Below are positions 24,501 to 39,500 of a stretch of 64,000 nucleotides of DNA, piece by piece (within the stretch, counting starts at the first letter, position 1; every line of letters begins with the position of its first letter). The DNA lies in contig NC_134760.1 in NCBI RefSeq assembly GCF_050436995.1, forward strand, positions 10,744,001 to 10,808,000. Direction: 5' to 3'. This DNA comes from Anticarsia gemmatalis. Taxonomy: Eukaryota; Arthropoda; Insecta; Lepidoptera; Erebidae. The notes under the pieces were generated by a model. The model saw only the letters and a program-made list of their open reading frames with translations, was not told the DNA's origin and searched no databases. The position numbers were made by a program, and so were the translations under genes.

Positions 24501-27500
24501 CACAAATATCTATTTGTGAGCCTATAAATACAGGGGCTTTACTACAACCAACGAAAACGAATAATCGTTGAATTTTCGTTAGTTTCTTACAATTCCATCT
24601 TAATATATTATATATGAGTCAAAAGTGACTGACTGACATAGTGATCTGTCAATGGACAGCCCAAATCACAGGACGAATCGGGCTGGATTTGGCATGCAGG
24701 TAGATGCTATGACGTAGGCATCTGCTAAAAAATGATTTGATCAATTCTGCCCCCAAGGGGATAAAATATGGGAAGAAAGTTTGTATGAAAATTCTGTCCT
24801 AAGTCACGAACCACGCGGACGAAGTCGCAGGAAAAACTAGTCAATTATAGAATCTCGGACAAACTATGGTTCAAGTACATAAGTCATGCAAATCCTATAC
24901 TGCACACTTCGTGTCGAAGAAGAATCAAAAAAAGTCATAAACAATCTTTAATATTTGACGAAATTTCGTTTTAAAGAACCATAGTAGGTACTCTGGAACG
25001 GTATAGCGAGACGGCATTTAAAAAAAATATGGTGTCGAAATTCTGGGAAGGGGCGCTTACAATTTGTGAAGTGTGTCGTGTGAGGTTTTTTTAGGGTATA
25101 AGTAGAGACTTCCTGTCGAACTTTTACTTATGTGATGTTAAAGAGTACTTAATACTATCTGTGGTAGTACAGGTTTTATATACGTGTATATTTACTGGTG
25201 ATGTGAAAGTGTGTTTGTCTCTCCTGCTTTGGCGTGAAAACGGATGAACCGATTTGTATGCAATTTTGGCAGGGTGATACATTTTCTCCAGGAAAAAAAC
25301 ATAGAGTACTTTTTTCCACTATGGAAAGTTACAGGTTTTAGCTAATATGAAAAAAGGCTTTAATACTCGATGTTAAAGAAAACTATATACTAATTGATGC
25401 ATAATATGTTGGTAAAAGTTTATTTAATCGGGCCAGTAGTTTCTGAGATAAGCCTGTTAAATTAAGATTTACCATATAATTAGAATTGATTGATCTGTCT
25501 AACAAGCAACATGGTTGCATTTAAAATGAGAAAGCTGACTATATAGACCTACTTTAGCATTTAATCACATAATTATTAAGTTAAAATCTTAGAGTAAATT
25601 ATAAGACTTGTTCGTATATAAAAACTATTACTGAGGAACACCATTTTATTTGACCATTATTAAATTTGTTTTCGACAAAAATATAAAGTATTGTAATAGT
25701 ATGTTTAAGAAAGTAGTATTACGTAGACGTATTAACGAAGCATTACACCTTATTAAACTGCAGAAAAAACATAAATAAAGATCTCCTACCTTAAATGCAC
25801 GACCCGTTCCCTGGCAAGTTGCTTTCAGCTCCCTCGTCCAATGAGCACAATTCTGTCAATATAGAGAAAACATTTATGATAAAGAAAATTAGGTATCTGA
25901 CATCGCGGAGTATCGGATAAGTCTGATAACTTATCCGATACTTAAAATGACATCAAATATATAAAAACTTACCACTAAATTGCTAAACGGGATGACAATT
26001 TTAAGGTTACGATACCTTATTTGCCCGAGGATTCGATCGAATTACATCAACCGCGGTCACGGGTTAACTAGCTGCTAAGCGTCGCCTGCTCGTGTCGCGA
26101 GTTTCTACGCCTACCCTCACTTGCTCTTCACTATTTTGAAATTGCGTAAAAAAACTGCAATATTTCCACTTGAAAACATAAACAATAAAAAACTAATAAT
26201 CCGAAGTGGTAACTCAAAAGTAGAACACAACTGACATATAAAAGCGAAAAAGAAGCTACCTACAGCATTTAAAAAAATAGAACACAACAAGAATGTTGCA
26301 AGTTAAAATAATTCTCGCGTGGAGTTGTAACAGTAGGAAGGTTTTAAAAAGGGGCGCGTCAAACTTAATGACTGTGATTTATTTGTATACGCCATGCTTC
26401 ATGCTTTGAAATAGACACATGAAAACTTGAATATAATAACATGTATTGTTTCCCTACTGAATTACGCAGACGTACAAATATTTCGGATTTTTATTTGGTG
26501 TTAATTATTGCTGGAGCGTCGAATATTACCTTTTGTTATTTTTACTTACAAGCATGGGCTTGTGAGCACGAGTCCCAGGTTAAAACCATTTTCAGTAATT
26601 AAATTTTGAAACCCAAATATTCCTTTATTTATTCCTTACGCTAGCTGTCCATTTCATAATAGAAATTGCTACAAATGTAACCAATTGTTGCATAATTCAA
26701 ACGTTTTAATTATCTCGTAATTTAACAAATTATTCATTCCAACATTACTATAAACCATTCCCATTAAACAAACATCAGAAAACCATGTTAAACGTAAATT
26801 AAACGATATTTAACCACTCAACATTAAATAAGCATAGACGTTAGCTTTCCATGGAGCGTTTTCTCTGAACTACCGCCAACTGTCAAATTCTAGAGAATCG
26901 CTCTAATATATTGCTTCCTGGTAACACTGTACCATTTAGCTAGAGGCTGTTATCATACAGTTCCATTAAATATTTATTTTACATTCATATTATTATAATA
27001 ATACTAGTTTCCGCCCCGGAGTATGTCCACGAAAAAAGATTTTCCGGGTTTAATGTTCCATATGTTAATTTAGGCTATAATATGCATGCTAGTCCGAATC
27101 CGTACAGTAGTTTGTGCGTGAAAGAGTAACAAACATACAAGCATAATATATAGTGCATCCATGCTTACATACTGTCGCATTAATATTTATTAGTAAAATT
27201 AAAAGTTCAATGATTAAATCGTGCGGTTTTTACAGTTACAAATGATATTAATTTGTAGCGACAAAACATGATTTTAATAATTAAAAGCAATATTTTCAAT
27301 ACGCTGCAATTATAACTGAACGAACAAAGTAAAATACAATATCAATTAACATAATAATATTACATAAATAAAAACCATTTCCCAATTACCTGCAATTATA
27401 AAAATAAATAAAAAAACAACAATGTTAAGTACTTTAAATACTGCTAATTAAATCGCCGTACTTCTAAAAAACAAAGGAAAACAACTTTTCTTCCCAGTCG

Positions 27501-30500
27501 TTCGAACTAATATACAGCCATACTAGAATTAACTGAACTAGGTAAAATAATTACATTTAACATAAAATAGCATTTAAAAAAAACTAGCAATACGTGCTGA
27601 TTGCCTTTGCAAACACTCCAACGTTTCTGAACCGAATCTACACTGCACAACTTACACCAATTTATTTTATTACTCTAGTTATACAAAACACGCCTCTAAT
27701 ACTCTCGTAATAAGGACTTAAGTAGTGAACAAGTTTGCCTTCACTTACCTGTTTTGTTCTCATTGGTGTATGCAGTAGTGATTAGCCTTTTTGCTCGTTC
27801 ACTGTTCACGAACGAAGCCGCAACGGGTAACAGAAAACAGACTGATTTTGCGGCGAAAAAAGCGCGGGTAAGTTTATCTGTGGACTGTAGAGTTTTTGTC
27901 TTTGCTTTTTGTTCGATGAGATTCTATGAATATGTATTGATTGAGTGTGTATTTAAGGCAATGGCAAGTCCTGGTTTTTGTTTAGCTCCTAGTTTTTGTT
28001 CTTTGAAAGTTTGTAAAGGAGTATCTCAAATAACAGTTTTAGTATTCAATGCGAATTTACTACTTAATAAAATAGTACCCCGCCGCGCTTGTCACTGTTG
28101 ACCAGAAACTCAGAAACTACTGTACAGATTTTAATGTTATTTTCAACAAAAGATAGAATAATGAACGGAGATATTTGTGTACTTACGTGTATGTGTACTT
28201 ACATAAAGGTTTACTTTGGTGTGAACTTTCTACATTATAAAAAGAATTGCTACGATCGAGTTCCGAGTTTTTGCAAACCTAAATACTTAGGTACTCATGT
28301 AAACGCAGAGCTTTTATAAATCATAATATTTTACAGTTTTGCGTATTCAAGGATGATATTGTATGGCGTAAATCACACGCACCGTATCGCAACCATAAAT
28401 AACATAGAACAACGCACAGATCAAAAATAAAACAGCCTAGTATCGGAACTATTTTTATGAGTTTCGGTTGTTGCTATTTGTATGCATTGAAGGTTGTAAT
28501 TGATATATATTGCTACTATTTTATAAATGCAAATAATGTATGCAATGGCTCAGATTTAACATCAGAATGCCTGACCCGATTTTGATATTTTTTTGCAAGG
28601 CGATAGAATATACCTGGTTAAAACGTATAAGCAACTACTAAAGAATATCAACGCGTTTACGGAGCTACTAGCTTAAGCTACTTTGGCTACAATAATTAAA
28701 GAGCGTAATTTTTCACAGACGGTACTATCTTTTACGGTACGGACTTTCGAGCATTTGACATTGACAATTACAGGAAAAAAATAGCCTATAAACACTACGG
28801 TTCGCTGATAAATTTCAAACGACATTTTCGATAGCTAGCAGCAATGCACTCTTCTAAACTTAAACAAAAAATAGCCGTAAAAAACAGCAAAAAAAGATAA
28901 AATAATGTATACATTATCAAAACAGAGAATAAACTCCCATAAAAATCAGTACACGTTCCATCGCACTGATTATTTCCATTTCATTGCGGTTCATTTAACG
29001 CCAAAGCTCCCACGCCGCGCATTCACTCAAGTGCATTCATTACTACTTGAATTTTACTACGGCCAATTTAATTTGACCTGGGAATATTGTCGAGTGGTTT
29101 TAGTTGAATAGAGTGTAAGTATAAAAGTGAATACTAAAAGTCAGTCAATCAATTTAGATGTAGAAAAACACATTAAACTAGACAATTTTTGTGCTTAATT
29201 TTTTTTTATTGATTTGAGGTATCTCATTTGTCATAATGTTATGTTTCTGTTACCGTATTTTGGAGCCCCCGTCAGATTCTTTCTAAACACGGGAGTCACT
29301 CAAAAATGTAAAGCATACATTCTTTAGTGATTAAATTAAAATGATACCGCTATTTTCATTGTAGGCTAAAATTAATCCATAATTAATTGCGTACTTAACG
29401 CTTTGTAGTAGGCAATATTATAATCCCAACAAAATAACTGTCAACCTATTTAAACATCATACGATTAAATAAAGAAACGATGCTTTAATTTGTAAGCAAA
29501 ATATAAGTAATGTCAAAAACAATTCTTCAATATAAGTCCCACGCACTCTTCAAAAGACAGGTCTTTATAAAATGGTCGTCTTGGACCGCCAACAGCGTTC
29601 GGAAACCAACTGACGTTTTACCGCCAAAGAGTTTTTGCTATTGAAAAAAATGTCCCTTGTGTTTAAATATGAATGCCGTCGATCAGTTTTATGAGCTCGT
29701 TCAATAGTGGAGAGGAAATAATAGTTATTGCAGGGATAATATTATGTTTTTATATTTGGAAATGATTGAGCCATTATCCGAGTAAAGGGTTACTTTTTAG
29801 GACAAATTGAATGAATTGAGTTTCAAATTAAATGAAAGAAATTTATCTAAATGCGTTTCTATTAGGCATTAAGATATCTGGAATAAAATCCTGAATGCGC
29901 AGCTACACACTTGTTCAGAATTTTCCAACGATTCATCGTGTCAACAACCTCCTTTACTATAGTCATTCTATCGTAACATAAAATAATTTACTACAGGATT
30001 AACAATTCACTGTAACAAATATCTCACATTTTTATCCATCGTAAATCAGCCAGGATTAACTAAAATTGAAACAGCAAAACCGCAATTTCATTCGTACATT
30101 GTCTTCATAATATATGTAGATGGTTCTACCTTCCAAATTGTTCAAGTTGAGCTCGCACTGGGCTCGCAAAGTTGAGAACATTCGCTCAAATTCTACAAAT
30201 TAACGTACTAGCATTTATTATTATGTAAGTAAATAGCCGACACGTTAAACCCGCTGAAATTTACGGGAACTCAAGATAATTAGACGTCAGAATATAATGA
30301 ATGGCTAAATGATTATTACAACGAGTGGGTTCTCTCAAGATGGCGGACGAAATTCGCGGGAATTCTCGTGAAATATTTTGTTGAAAATATGTTTGAACTT
30401 AATTTGAGTGTTTCTTGGATATTGATCAAATGTTGGTATTATAGATTGAAAAGCTTTTTGTTATTGTTTAAGTATTTGAACAAATCATTGTTAGCTTTAC

Positions 30501-33500
30501 GATAAAAAATCGCATTGAACTATTCTGAAAAATAATGGCTCTACTATTTTTTTCTTTGATTATAATGGCATTTTATCTTTTTATTTCCGTCATTTTTATT
30601 TTTGGTCTCTGCCTACTGAGGCCTACTCCTATGGGAAGAAGGCGTGATTTTATGTATGTATGTAGCATTTTGTCGGCCTTTTACGATCTACATTATATTA
30701 ATATTTAAAATATCAAAAATTACATTTAAATAATATTAATGTCTTCCTATCCACCTAATATTAACACACAGAATCCTAACTGTCGAGTTTTTTACTACAA
30801 ACTACCTGCTCTTCTGTCGCCGATATGAGAACATCCGTGAGAAAGTTATTTTTTTGTTTTAAAATAAACACTTGAAGAAACCATCACTAGTCAAGTGTGT
30901 AAAAAACGGATTACTTTCTTTGTACAACTAAAATTATAGGCAAAAAGTAGAAAAAACGTACTTGTTGATTCGGCGCAGGTTATCTTTCTGAGGCTAAACA
31001 ATATATTTTTATATTTTGTTGCAAAACCTTATTGTTGTATTTCACACAAGCATTATGACAAAGACCAATTTATTTACCTGATCTGTCAAAAATTCCAAAA
31101 AGTACTTTCCCGTACCGGGAATCGAACCCGAGCCTCCTGGGTGAAAGCCAGGTATCCTAGCCACTAGACCATACGGGATGATGACTACGGAGGTAAAGTT
31201 ACCGTTTACGTGTATAATCTTAATCTTTAGTATTTGTTATCGCACTCAAAGACTATTATTTTTTTATTATCAAAAGGAATTTCTGACGTATCAGTGTTTA
31301 TGTCGCGATACGAATAAAAAGAATTTGTAGTAAATTACAGCTCTGAATAATTTCTGTGCAGAAAAAAACAGCATTGAAACTATTTCCACTGCTGTTTTTC
31401 ATAAAAACAATACATTTACATACATACATAAAATCACGCCTTGTTCCCATAGGGGTAGGCAGACACCAGAGAACGCCATTTAGTACGATCCTATAAATAT
31501 TTTTACGTTATCGAATAAGAATTAAAACATTTCTACATAAAACTTTTGGAAAAAGCGTATAACTACAAAATCTCCAGACAAATTGATGTTCCATTAGATC
31601 GGAGAACGTTGTTTGTATGTTTCAAGAGCCAATATAACTAGTAGAGTTCAACCCGTTACAATTTATAACAGGTCATTGCTTTCAACGTGGATGTAAAACG
31701 GAAGATACTAGTGTCTAGAATTATTTGTGTCGATTTAAAGCATGTTTTAGTATAGATTAGGTGGTATTACGAAATGTACTGTTGTATAAGTAATCAGACT
31801 CTGCTTTTGCAGTTTTAGTAATTGTTAAATTCTCAAATGTCTTGATTTTAAATCAAACGAAAAACTATTTTGTGTGATACACAAAAAAGTATAGTTTTAA
31901 GTCTGGTTATCCTTTATATCGACTAGCTACATGATTCATAAGTACCCTACGGTATAAGGCTAACAGTTGATCTTAAAAATGATCAATTCGTCGTCTTAAG
32001 AAATCTGTTTTCTTAATTTTATTTGGATGGCATAGTTTCAGAAATAAAAAAATCGATACCTTCAGAAACTAATAAACCATAGTAAACATTTCTTTCATTA
32101 ATACAAAGCTGATTCTTTAGTTCCTATCCTATAACAATTTTATCCTCCGAATTAAGTATCTATCCACGCATAACATAGTCAATAACAAAACAACTTTTTC
32201 TAAAAAAGTCTTCAATACCTAAGACTAATCAATCATGCATATTATGAGTATAAAACCACTCTCCTTAGGTATTTTACTATTAGCTTACACCGTTGCTCAG
32301 GGCTCTTGGAATATAAACGACAGAATTATGTTAAAGTACACTTACCCCTCGTAATGACGTAAAGCCTAGATAATTTGACAGACTGAAAAAAAATATGGCT
32401 GCCGTTTGGAAGAGTTTCGTCACAGTTAAGAAAGTAATTTGGCTGTTTGAAGATTACAAATAAGTGAAAAGGAGATCAAAATAATGTGGTATTTTTTTGC
32501 TGAAAATTTTTAAATCTATTTTAGCTCGTGTCTTGGGCTGCGATACTTGCAAAGAAAGCCAGTACTTAGGTACAGGTGCTGCTTTCACTGATAGATAAAG
32601 ATTCATGCAATACTAACAATATACCTAGCAAAGTTATGCTGATAATTATGCTTCAGTCTACCAATTATCATTCTTAATTTAGATTTTGTACATATCAGAT
32701 AACATAATTTAGTTAAAGTATATTTGTGACTTATAAATAAAAAAGTATAGAATATCAGTTAAATCAATTAATATCTTGTCGCCTTCATGTCTCGTCTCTA
32801 ACATCATTTTAAATTACTTGCTTAAAAATGCTTTATTTTTCCCAAAGTAACATTGCAAATCGATAACAAAGCAATCAATAAATCCACCTTAACTCGTCTT
32901 TTAATCGGTATTTACCAAACAACAGTACCTATTTCTATCCAAGGACATAGAAAAATAAACTCAATTTCTATAAAAACTAGTATAATCTATCCGTTTTCAT
33001 ACATCGATGTTGAGGTCAACGTTTGCGTTCCCACAGGACAATGTATTGAGAGTCATGTTGAAACAGACTTGTATCCGATAATACGATACCAATACTGCAT
33101 TGCAATTCCGTTACCAATTGACCTTCTTAGAGTGGAGTTTATTTTGTTGCATTTAACTGTTTGTAGAGGACAAATTGTTGTTTATTGATAGAATTATTGA
33201 AATTGCCAAAGCTAAGCTATGAAAAGTGGTGGACTCAAGGCCCAACCCCTCCCTCGATTGGGAGGAGACCCTTGTCCAACCAGCCATGGGTTATAAAAAG
33301 CTAAATGTGAATATACCCGCTCGATGGGTTATTTTGTTGGCATTAACTGTTCCTGTTTATGTTTTATAAGCTATTATAATAATTAATCAATCACAAATTA
33401 ATTTTATCATTATGTAAGCTGGTATCCGCATTTTAATAAATAATTTAACAATGTTGGATAGTCATCAAAAATTGAATCACCTTAGCCAAAGTAAGTATAA

Positions 33501-36500
33501 AAAAAATCAGTTACACGCTTTCCAAGATCAATATAATGTCTTCTAAACCTAATTAGGAATACTAACTACATAATCTACATAAAACATAAAATCACACCCT
33601 GTTCCTATAGGAGTAGCCAGAGACCACAAGAACACCACTTGGTACGATTCTTACACACTTTCCTTGCTTCATCCTCCCTTGATCCACACATCTTGTCATA
33701 CCGCCAGTTACAGATACTAACTAATGAAAATACCAAGAAAATCTCACAATAACAATCAAAATGTCCCTATTATCCCAATTACATCACAATCTATTTGTTA
33801 CATGCTCTCGTATATTCAGTAACAGAATAGAGAAACCTCCACATCACAGACAGGTCAATGCACTTCATTGCATTACAGCTGATAGGTACACGTAACTAAT
33901 GTAAGGGAGAGAGGATTATTGACAAGGTTTAGATGGAGAATAATACCTTAGAATAGTACTGAGAAAGAGATAAATTAACATTGGTAGTAACTCTTACTTT
34001 AAAACGTAACGAAATCCTGAAAACTCTGTAAATTATCTTTTCATTTATAACACTGGTTTTAGGATTGATTAGTAAAATAACAAACAAGATAATATTATTA
34101 GTGACGCAAGGTTAAAAATGATTACTTTCACATAAAAGCTATGAGTTTTCTTTCTTGTCGTGTGGTTAGTGGTGGTTGACCAAAAGTGTCAAAATTGCTC
34201 AAGCTTCCAAAGGCCTTTGACGTGGTTTAACGACTGTTATCTCAATTGACAACAACCGGGACTGACTCTTTACGTACCTATTCCCAACTTAATTAGTCCA
34301 AATAACAAAGTCATAGCATCAGACGTCGTCCGTCTAAAATTAATACACGAACGTTCACTCAAACAGCACTGCCTTACAACCCCTACATGTATTGTAGTAC
34401 AATACTGTCAACTGTGACAGCACATAATCCCTCCGGGGTAACATGCTAGGAGATATTTGAAACAATTAGTCATGTTTGCATGTCATGACGTCATAGCTCC
34501 TGTTGCTGTGAAATGGATCTTCAGAATGCTTAGTATTGAGTGGTTATGATCGACGTAACACGAGATAATTGAATTAAGGGCCTTAGAAAATTAAATTATG
34601 TTATACCGACGATTGGCGATCATAAAATGTTTGTCTAGTTTCATACACGGTGCGATTGTAACGTTTCAATACTGTTGTTTGACATTCTAAATATGTCATC
34701 TAAATAAATTCTTTCATAATACGCTAGGGGTGAACAAACTGACATAAATTGACCAAAATAATTATGTACTGTACTTATGTGACTTCCTTTTTACCTCTTA
34801 TATAACATTCTAAAAACACTCTAACTTATCTTTAACAATTACCAAACTCAAGTAATAACAAAATAGATCGCTTCAACACAACCACGATAATATCTTCACA
34901 TCGGCGTCACAATCTGCGTTCAGTCCAATAATATCCAGGGCGATTAATCATCTGCGACCTTTGACTTCAGCAAGGGTTAGACCTTTGAAACCCACCATTT
35001 GTCTAGCACTCAGCTAATTACTAAAGTGCTTATCGGTTACTAAGACATTAGCCCTTTATAAACATTGTTTGGGATTAATACTTGGTAATTGGTATACTAA
35101 ATTGAAATAGCCAATCCGCTCTTTACGCTAATTCGTATAGGTTTAGTGGTTTTCTTTTACCAAAAGTATTGACAAAAGCCTGGCGTAGCAGAACTTGAGG
35201 GTACAAAGTTTTGAGTGACTGAGAAATCTTGTTTACTAGCTATAACTATGACGGAAACATCACTATGTAGTAGTGGCTTAGGGCTGGCGGAGATAGATAT
35301 ATAAAATTCTTATAGACTTTAAAATATCAATGACCCCCAGGCTTATACAGCTGACAGTGGCTACAGCTATAGCTTTGTTTTGAAAATTATAATCTAGATA
35401 AATCGTATTTGTCAAGGTCTCTACTAAGTGGCCTGGACTAAAGCAAACCTTGTACCTAGGTACCTTCTTCGTACACTACATATAAGTGGTAGTAAATTGT
35501 ACTTCAGAATGGAATAACCACTATCAACTTACAAAAATATAAAAAGAAAATCTATACACGCCATCAATGGGAAGGAAGTCTATTCATAAGATTATTTTAC
35601 GATTCCACCCACAGGGGTCGTCACCTAGCTAATAAAAAATTCACCAACAGTCCTTTCCTTACAAAGTAATACTTCAGCAAAATCCTTTATACCGACTAGA
35701 AAACGATTTGGTATTCAGAAAGCGTACTCTCATTATTATAACCCTACCGAGTTGAGGACACACTTCACTGGACCGTCCGTTCGAATGAATGTTCGTGTAG
35801 CCGTCTCTCGAAAAGCCCTTTACAAAATAGCCGGGATGCCAGGCAATAACTGCAGATCGTTGCACTTTATAATGCGGTGTAAGTTACGAGAGTTCAAATG
35901 TGTTTAGTCGTGTTTTATGTTAGTTGAGAACAGTTGTTTTAATACCTGTTATGGAAGTTGATGTTGGTTATAGAGGATTTACTGTTCATGTTTAAAACAC
36001 TACGCTAGTTTATCCGTCAGATATGAAAACATCGTAAACAAATAGGTATCTAGAATACTATCAAGCTGTCAGTCATCTAAGTATTTACTAATCGAGTTTT
36101 CTTAACACATCGATAGTTTTAATGCATGAAGTTAACAACTTATTTATCAATTTGGAAATAAACGATTTTAAACTCTTGCCACTTGTACACATAATATTAT
36201 TATGAAACGTGTCTTAAACTGAAAATGAGAGGTTATGATACCTTATTTGTTTACCCGACGCCGCGACGCGACGTTTCGATCCAATTACAGCGACCGTAGT
36301 CACGAACTGACAATTCAGAATATTTCCAAATTCGCATGCATGTTTACCTCATCTCTCGAAAATCAGTCGTAAGTTTGCGTGTAACTGTCTTTTTTTACCG
36401 AATATCAGAACAGCGAAAACGCACGCATGACCATCATCCAGAATAAAATGACCAAAATACATAACGCGATATCTCACACTTATACCACTCGTCATAGTCG

Positions 36501-39500
36501 CTTAACCCTCCCGTTGGCGTAGAAAACTCGCCATGAAACTAGCCGTCATATATTTAAAACCTATAGAACCGATAGCTTTCACTGAGAGAGGATCCAACAT
36601 TTCACATAACTGGGGAAACTACCTCTGAATTTCAAAAAACTCTCGAGCAACGATGGTTTTTGAAAAAGGTTTTCCTGTTGAGAGTAAAAACGGGTAATTT
36701 TTGTGATAAAGCATTACATGAAGATTTATTGGTATATCGAAACGTTTTCTCAAAATACTTTTCAATTAATTCTGTTAATATCGATTGTAAAGAAAAGTGT
36801 AGAACTGTGTCTTTTCGATAAATAAATAATAATCTAAAAGTTGAAAATGCAACCCTAAACATAAGATACAATGGTATGGTCATAACAGTGGAGGTATAAT
36901 AAGCTGCATATTATTCATACACAATATGACGATACAATTCGTCATAAAGTTCAAAAACCGATAGCCCAAAAACCCTCGAAATTTTATCAAAACGAAAAAC
37001 CATATTTTATAAACTTACCCGACATGAAAAGAAAAATGTCGGGATACGTTAACAGGGAATATAAATTTCTTAAACATCGTGAGACGAGGGTGTGGATAGA
37101 AAGTTGTTAAAGATTAACACCCTAGAACCGTGATATTCGGAGCGGAAATTCGACACACCTGTAAAACTAAAAGATACCAAGTTTAATATGTCTAGCAGTG
37201 ATATATTGCGGTAGTTCACTAACCTTAGACGATGTTAAGGGGAGTATACATTAGAGCATCTTGGGTAGATTTTTACGTAACCATATCACCAAAGAACATT
37301 GACTTTTTGGTTTGGTAATGTATGTGGTCGAATGTATATGGAACATTTTGTGCCGATTAAGATAACTTTAAGTTTTTGGCATAGTAAAGTAAGAAATCTA
37401 TTAATTCGGCATAGTTATTCACTCAAATACAAACTCAGGTAAAATTCTGTAGAAAAACTTTAACGCATCATAATTAAGTCATTTTTATTAATCCTAATAC
37501 ATATTGTGTCTCTTTATCCATCAGTTGCTCTTAGTATTACACTATAGTTAGCAGACAAAAAGTTCCTTGCTCGCCTTTTCCATGTTCATGCCTTTGTTCG
37601 GAACATAGGATTTTCTCAGTTTGTATATCAAACGAACTGTTTAGCGTGGTTCCTTCAATGTTCGATTCGTATCTATAAGTAATTGCTCTAATGTATATTC
37701 ACCTTTTACAGTTTTCGCGTACTGAATAGAAAAGTTATACGGATTCGTAGCCTAAATAGAGTATTGTGTTACAAATAATACAACCTACCAAGTAAAGAAC
37801 TATCTAAACAAAACTTTTGTTTTTCATCGGTTGAACAAACTCAGCCATTCATCCATCAAAATGTTGGTTCGCAAATGTTTTTACGGAAAAGAAACAAGTT
37901 TTTATTTGTCCTTGATTTTATTTTCTGTGGAAACCTTCAGAGTAAATTAAAAAATATATATTTCTGGCCTGAAAAATAAGTGTTGGCGTAGTAGGTACTA
38001 GTTAATTCTATACTGATAAAGGCTTAGTTTATCTTCTTATTATGGATATTCTTTGGATATTTTAAGCAGGGGTTCCCAATCTGTTGTCCAAGGAAATCAT
38101 TTAATCGTGTTGAATACAGAAGCCACTGTCGTCTTCCCCTCTTTGCTTGAAAAGAAAAGCAAATATTTTGCTACTCAATATCATGATTGGAAGCCCTCAA
38201 TATCATTACAAGTCCTTCTTCTCTTGTCGTATGGTTAGTGGTCAACCTAGTGTCAAAGTTGTTCAAGCCGCCCGAAGGCCTTTGACATGGCTTAACGACT
38301 GTTATCTTATTGGCAACAACCGGGCCGACTTTTTACGTGCCCTCCGAAGCACGGAGACGCCCTGTTCAAATACCACTATGCGGTCACCCATCTATGAAAT
38401 GACCGTGCCAAGGTTTGCCCACAGATCGTTTACCGACCGGTGAGCGCAACTGTCTACGGGCGCCTCGCTACAAGTCCTACTTCCGATTAATCAATTTATT
38501 CAATCAATCTTTGCACTAGGTATATAAGTCTATTCAAATGACGTGCGTTTAATAAAATGTTTGTAGTTGTACTTCAACACATCAACACATTTTAAATCGC
38601 ACGATAATGAGATCAAATTAAGGCCTCCTAATTTGGCAATCAAATAAGCCATATGGTCAGCATGATCATAAGACGGTCGCCATCTTGTGAGCCGTCATAC
38701 GAAGATTATGTTCCGACAACTGTGGTCCAGTTGCTAAAGAAGGGCACCCTGTATATGGTGTGAGCTTTATACGGATGATTCATACGTACTTGAGTTTGTA
38801 GATGTGTGGTTCTATGTTCGTTATGAAGCGAATAAATGTTTGTTTAGTAGGTTGAAAAGTATTGGTAGTTGTCTAAGGAGCTATAGATAAGTAAAAAGTA
38901 TGAAAATGTAGTTTTTAAATACAATATTTTCACAAAAACAAAGTAAGACATATTACTGCCTGCGTGGATACGGGTCTATATACTAGGTCTCCTCCCAGAA
39001 TAAGAGTGAAGTTCTATTAGGCCTTTGTTCGCTCTACTCAAATATTTATCAGCAGTTTAATTACATTTGCGTAGATACTATTATTTGATTGACCATGACA
39101 ATACAACATTATTTTTCATACATTAATAACTTTTAAATGAGACTATTAACCACATGCCTGTCAAATGAACGTTACCGTTTTAGGAAGGGCTTGTTATAGC
39201 ACTACATTATACCCAACCTCACAATGCCGTGATTGTCATAACTTCTAAACACGACATCAATGTGACAAACAAACAATGTAATGTTTTACGTTTATTGCAG
39301 GCGTACACACCCACCGGCTTCGAGAAATACGGCTGTACGTGCACCGTCGCTGACTTCAGGGTTAACTTCTCCGTTTGGGATACTTCAGGTAACTAGTTAG
39401 ATATATTTTTTGATAAAAAGATGATCTATGTCGTCTGGACTACGACAGACTGGGCTGGACGACAAATTATGTTACGCAGTAATGTATAGCGTATTTTGTG

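Larger units (their letters stand above)
12517..39300 (+). other. Intron 1 (26.8 kb), gene-poor and repeat-rich
   Basis: Phase 0 intron starting gtaagt and ending tttattgcag. It contains an antisense SINE, a CR1/jockey-like retrotransposon on the minus strand, a tRNA-Glu gene on the minus strand and many repeats listed separately. Long parts (13.1-16.0, 19.9-23.7, 27.2-30.6, 31.5-33.2 and 34.3-37.2 kb) show nothing I can assign. ORFs of 60-115 codons there lack recognisable motifs. Confidence 0.85.

Noticed and set aside
27754..28101. 115-codon + strand ORF in intron 1 with a donor-like site (gtaagt at 27868)
   Set aside because: No recognisable domain, Cys/Phe-rich low-quality composition, and no matching acceptor in a sensible frame. 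An alternative first exon here would bypass the P-loop exon.
32853..33188. 111-codon + strand ORF in intron 1
   Set aside because: No motif or family recognised and located in intron 1; the length is not exceptional among the many frames of a 64 kb window.
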